From Streptococcus pseudopneumoniae ATCC BAA-960 = CCUG 49455 (lineage in GTDB: Bacteria; Bacillota; Bacilli; Lactobacillales; Streptococcaceae), in contig NZ_MWSM01000029.1 of the NCBI RefSeq assembly GCF_002087075.1, forward strand, positions 1 to 25,133: a DNA stretch of 25,133 nt. Direction: 5' to 3'. Under the pieces are notes generated by a model, which saw only the letters and a program-made list of their open reading frames with translations, was not told the DNA's origin and ran no database searches. Within the stretch, counting starts at the first letter, position 1; every line of letters begins with the position of its first letter. Below, in pieces: positions 22,205 through 25,133 of the stretch. The translations under genes and the position numbers were made by a program.

Positions 22205-23133
22205 TGAGAAGCACGAAAGAATTACGGCATGTATATAGAGACTTCCTTTTAGAGGCTAATCAAAGTGATTCTGATATAGTAGTCTTAGAAGCCGATTTGT
22301 CAAGTTCGATGGCTACTCATAATCTTGAAAAGGACTTTGGAGACCGTTATGTGAATGTTGGGATTATGGAAGCAGAAATGGTCGGCCTTGCAGCAGGCTT
22401 GTCTATTCAGGGGTTTAGACCTTATCTTCATACATTTGGCCCTTTTGCTTCACGAAGAGTATTTGATCAATTATTTATTTCTCTTGGATACGCACAATTG
22501 GATGCCACTGTTATTGGATCAGATGCAGGAGTAACTGCGGAAATGAATGGTGGGACATATATGCCATTTGAAGAAATTGGATTGTTACGTTTAATTCCTA
22601 AATCGATCATTTTCGAAGCAACTGATGATATCCAATTTCGTGAAATCTTGAACCAGACATTAGAATTAAAAGGACTAAAATATATTCGAACAATTCGAAA
22701 AGCTCCAGAGGCTGTCTATCAAGGTGGAGAAGATTTTTCTAAAGGCTACATTGAGTTAAGACACGGGGAAGATCTTGTAATCGTTGCTTCTGGCATAATG
22801 GTTGCTCCAAGTATTCGAGTTGCAGATGAACTGTCTAAATTAGGTTATTCAGTAGGTGTGATAGATTTATTTAGAATCAAACCGATACCAGAACAGATAA
22901 AAACAATGTTAAGTGGAAAAACTATATTTACTGTAGAAAACCACAATCAGATAGGTGGAATTGGCAGTGCTTTATGTGAATTATTCTCTGATGATGGAAT
23001 AACAAAAATTCATCGGATGGGTGTTCAAGAAAGATTCGGTCAAGTAGGGAAAGTGGATTATCTTCTTAATGAGTATGGTTTGAGTGAATCGAATATAAAA
23101 GAGAAAGTTCTAGAAATTTATAATGCAAGATAG
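22201..23133 (+). CDS. Transketolase, C-terminal subunit
   Basis: A 310-residue protein equal to the pyrimidine-binding and C-terminal domains of transketolase. The catalytic Glu is in VGIMEAEMVGLAAGLS (Glu57), and FTVENHNQIGGIGSAL belongs to the C-terminal domain. The gene starts inside the stop of the N-terminal subunit (ATGA) with RBS GGAGG 7 nt upstream, so the two halves are made in equal amounts. It is the last gene of the PTS operon; a terminator follows. Confidence 0.95.
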   Translation: MMRSTKELRHVYRDFLLEANQSDSDIVVLEADLSSSMATHNLEKDFGDRYVNVGIMEAEMVGLAAGLSIQGFRPYLHTFGPFASRRVFDQLFISLGYAQLDATVIGSDAGVTAEMNGGTYMPFEEIGLLRLIPKSIIFEATDDIQFREILNQTLELKGLKYIRTIRKAPEAVYQGGEDFSKGYIELRHGEDLVIVASGIMVAPSIRVADELSKLGYSVGVIDLFRIKPIPEQIKTMLSGKTIFTVENHNQIGGIGSALCELFSDDGITKIHRMGVQERFGQVGKVDYLLNEYGLSESNIKEKVLEIYNAR

Positions 23134-23191
23134 ATGTTGAATACACTGTTCTGAAAGAATTTTTGTAACAATTACAGTACGTTATTTAAAG

Positions 23192-23253
23192 AAAGCGGAT
23201 TAAAAAGCATATTCTGGTCATCAGAAAGTGCCCTAATCCGCTTTGTTGTTTTT
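23192..23253 (+). terminator. Intrinsic terminator after the PTS-transketolase operon
   Basis: AAAGCGGATTA (23192-23202) pairs perfectly with TAATCCGCTTT (23234-23244), 11 bp, with an inner TTCTG/CAGAA helix, and is followed by GTTGTTTTT. Confidence 0.85.
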
Positions 23254-23329
23254 AGTTTTAAATATTTCATATGTATATAGAATTTTCTGAAAATTCAAGA
23301 ATTTTCTTCTGTTCATTGCTTTTAAAATG

Positions 23330-23338
23330 TGCTATAAT
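23330..23338 (+). promoter_or_regulatory. Extended -10 promoter of ilvD
   Basis: TGCTATAAT at 23330-23338, with TGTTCA 17 nt upstream as a weak -35. RBS GGGAGG is 6 nt before the ATG. I see no T-box or leader-peptide attenuator in the short interval. Confidence 0.6.
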
Positions 23339-23365
23339 AGTAAAAACTGAAATGGGAGGGAACAA

Positions 23366-25069
23366 ATGACTGAATTAGATAAACGTCACCGCAGTAGCAT
23401 TTATGACAGTATGGTAAAATCACCAAACCGTGCTATGCTTCGTGCGACTGGTATGACAGATAAGGACTTTGAAACACCGATTGTGGGAGTGATTTCGACT
23501 TGGGCGGAAAATACACCATGTAACATTCACTTGCATGATTTCGGGAAACTGGCTAAAGAAGGTGTCAAATCTGCAGGCGCTTGGCCTGTACAGTTTGGAA
23601 CTATTACCGTAGCAGACGGGATCGCTATGGGAACGCCTGGTATGCGTTTCTCTCTAACATCTCGTGACATCATCGCGGACTCCATCGAGGCGGCTATGAG
23701 TGGTCACAACGTGGATGCCTTCGTCGCTATCGGTGGCTGTGACAAGAACATGCCTGGATCTATGATTGCCATTGCCAATATGGATATCCCTGCAGTCTTT
23801 GCCTATGGTGGAACGATTGCACCGGGAAATCTTGATGGCAAAGACATTGACTTGGTTTCTGTCTTTGAGGGTATCGGAAAATGGAACCACGGTGACATGA
23901 CAGCTGAGGACGTGAAACGTCTTGAATGTAATGCCTGCCCTGGCCCTGGTGGCTGTGGTGGTATGTATACTGCTAATACCATGGCGACTGCTATCGAAGT
24001 TTTGGGTATGAGTTTGCCAGGTTCTTCATCTCACCCAGCTGAATCAGCTGATAAGAAAGAAGATATCGAAGCAGCAGGACGTGCTGTTGTTAAGATGTTG
24101 GAGCTTGGTCTCAAACCATCAGATATCTTGACTCGTGAAGCCTTTGAAGATGCCATCACTGTGACGATGGCTCTCGGTGGTTCTACAAACGCCACTCTTC
24201 ACTTGCTTGCCATTGCCCATGCTGCCAATGTTGACTTGTCACTTGAGGACTTCAATACGATCCAAGAGCGTGTGCCTCACTTGGCCGACTTGAAACCATC
24301 TGGTCAGTATGTCTTCCAAGACCTCTACGAAGTCGGTGGTGTCCCTGCGGTTATGAAGTACTTGTTGGCAAATGGATTCCTTCATGGAGATCGCATCACA
24401 TGTACTGGTAAGACAGTTGCTGAGAACTTGGCTGACTTTGCAGACCTCACACCAGGTCAAAAAGTTATCATGCCACTTGAAAATCCAAAACGTGCGGACG
24501 GTCCGCTTATCATCTTGAACGGAAACCTTGCTCCTGACGGTGCAGTTGCCAAGGTATCAGGTGTTAAAGTGCGTCGTCACGTTGGGCCAGCTAAGGTCTT
24601 TGACTCAGAAGAAGATGCCATTCAGGCTGTTTTGACAGATGAAATCGTTGATGGCGATGTAGTCGTTGTTCGTTTCGTTGGACCTAAGGGTGGTCCTGGT
24701 ATGCCTGAGATGCTGTCCCTTTCTTCAATGATCGTTGGTAAAGGTCAAGGAGACAAGGTGGCCCTCTTGACGGATGGACGTTTCTCTGGTGGTACTTATG
24801 GTCTGGTTGTTGGACATATCGCTCCTGAAGCTCAGGATGGTGGACCAATTGCCTATCTTCGTACAGGCGATATCGTTACGGTTGACCAAGATACCAAAGA
24901 AATTTCCATGGCCGTATCCGAAGAAGAACTTGAAAAACGCAAGGCAGAAACAACCTTGCCACCACTTTATAGCCGTGGTGTCCTCGGTAAATATGCCCAC
25001 ATCGTATCATCTGCTTCACGCGGAGCCGTGACAGACTTCTGGAATATGGACAAGTCAGGTAAAAAATAA
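23366..25069 (+). CDS. ilvD: Dihydroxy-acid dehydratase
   Basis: A 567-residue IlvD. It dehydrates 2,3-dihydroxy-isovalerate and the related six-carbon dihydroxy acid to the keto acids that give valine, leucine and isoleucine, in the cytoplasm. Iron-sulfur ligands are visible as TPCNIH (Cys52), GGCDKNMPG (Cys125) and [12 protein letters not shown] (Cys197), with [12 protein letters not shown] in the C-terminal domain. Length and all key residues are normal. It has its own promoter and is followed by a BOX element. Its codon use is GC-richer than the PTS operon before it. Confidence 0.98.
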   Translation: MTELDKRHRSSIYDSMVKSPNRAMLRATGMTDKDFETPIVGVISTWAENTPCNIHLHDFGKLAKEGVKSAGAWPVQFGTITVADGIAMGTPGMRFSLTSRDIIADSIEAAMSGHNVDAFVAIGGCDKNMPGSMIAIANMDIPAVFAYGGTIAPGNLDGKDIDLVSVFEGIGKWNHGDMTAEDVKRLECNACPGPGGCGGMYTANTMATAIEVLGMSLPGSSSHPAESADKKEDIEAAGRAVVKMLELGLKPSDILTREAFEDAITVTMALGGSTNATLHLLAIAHAANVDLSLEDFNTIQERVPHLADLKPSGQYVFQDLYEVGGVPAVMKYLLANGFLHGDRITCTGKTVAENLADFADLTPGQKVIMPLENPKRADGPLIILNGNLAPDGAVAKVSGVKVRRHVGPAKVFDSEEDAIQAVLTDEIVDGDVVVVRFVGPKGGPGMPEMLSLSSMIVGKGQGDKVALLTDGRFSGGTYGLVVGHIAPEAQDGGPIAYLRTGDIVTVDQDTKEISMAVSEEELEKRKAETTLPPLYSRGVLGKYAHIVSSASRGAVTDFWNMDKSGKK

Positions 25070-25073
25070 ACTC

Positions 25074-25133
25074 ATACTCTTCGAAAATCTCTTCAAACCA
25101 CGTCAACGTCGCCTTGCCGTAGGTATGGTTACT
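25074..25133 (+). repeat. BOX element, boxA, cut by window edge
   Basis: ATACTCTTCGAAAATCTCTT and CGTCGCCTTGCCGTAGGTAT match the start of the BOX at 9037. The rest lies outside the window. Confidence 0.92.

Overview
The window is chromosomal DNA from a mitis-group Streptococcus (S. mitis, S. oralis, S. pseudopneumoniae or S. pneumoniae). The evidence is BOX repeats at 9037-9187 and at the right edge, low-GC streptococcal coding, strong purine-rich ribosome binding sites, and a right half (L33, L32, a small ribbon-helix-helix gene pair, a PRD regulator, an ascorbate-type PTS, a split transketolase, ilvD) that matches the gene order I remember from the pneumococcal backbone. The species cannot be fixed from the sequence alone.

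Layout. (1) 1-592: the start of an IS630-type transposase on the minus strand abuts a broken 3' end of an IS3-family transposase. (2) 620-1000: a compact locus that looks like an Fst-type type I toxin-antitoxin: a 31-residue hydrophobic peptide, a bidirectional terminator, a convergent antisense RNA of about 65 nt, and the pair of direct repeats typical of these loci. (3) 1224-3299: an xpaC-telA operon. (4) 3415-5251, minus strand: an AT-rich two-gene module, ImmA/IrrE-type peptidase followed by an FRG-domain protein. (5) 5440-14649: a type I restriction-modification locus in the order hsdR, (fic, opposite strand), abiH-family gene, hsdS, hsdM. The hsdR leader carries a (TA)10 tract and an RBS-overlapping hairpin. 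The AbiH-family gene overlaps hsdS by 4 nt. (6) 14688-14995: terminator, a second IS3 3'-end remnant in the same orientation as the first, and a perfect 30-bp inverted repeat. (7) 14995-16116: a second fic gene. (8) 16639-17491, minus strand: rpmG, rpmF and a small two-gene unit whose ribbon-helix-helix gene is frameshifted in an A-run. (9) 17666-23133: a PRD-type activator with EIIB- and EIIA-like domains, PTS EIIB, EIIC and two transketolase halves, one operon for sugar or sugar-acid uptake into the pentose pathway. (10) 23366-25069: ilvD, then a truncated BOX element.

Regions 3 to 7 read as a defence island between two same-orientation IS3 remnants: restriction-modification, an abortive-infection gene inside its operon, two Fic proteins, and an FRG/ImmA pair. 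The most unusual protein feature is that HsdR carries an N-terminal extension of about 120 residues. This extension aligns without gaps over about 60 residues to the C-terminus of the XpaC-like protein encoded a few kilobases upstream. I found no tRNA, rRNA or CRISPR array.
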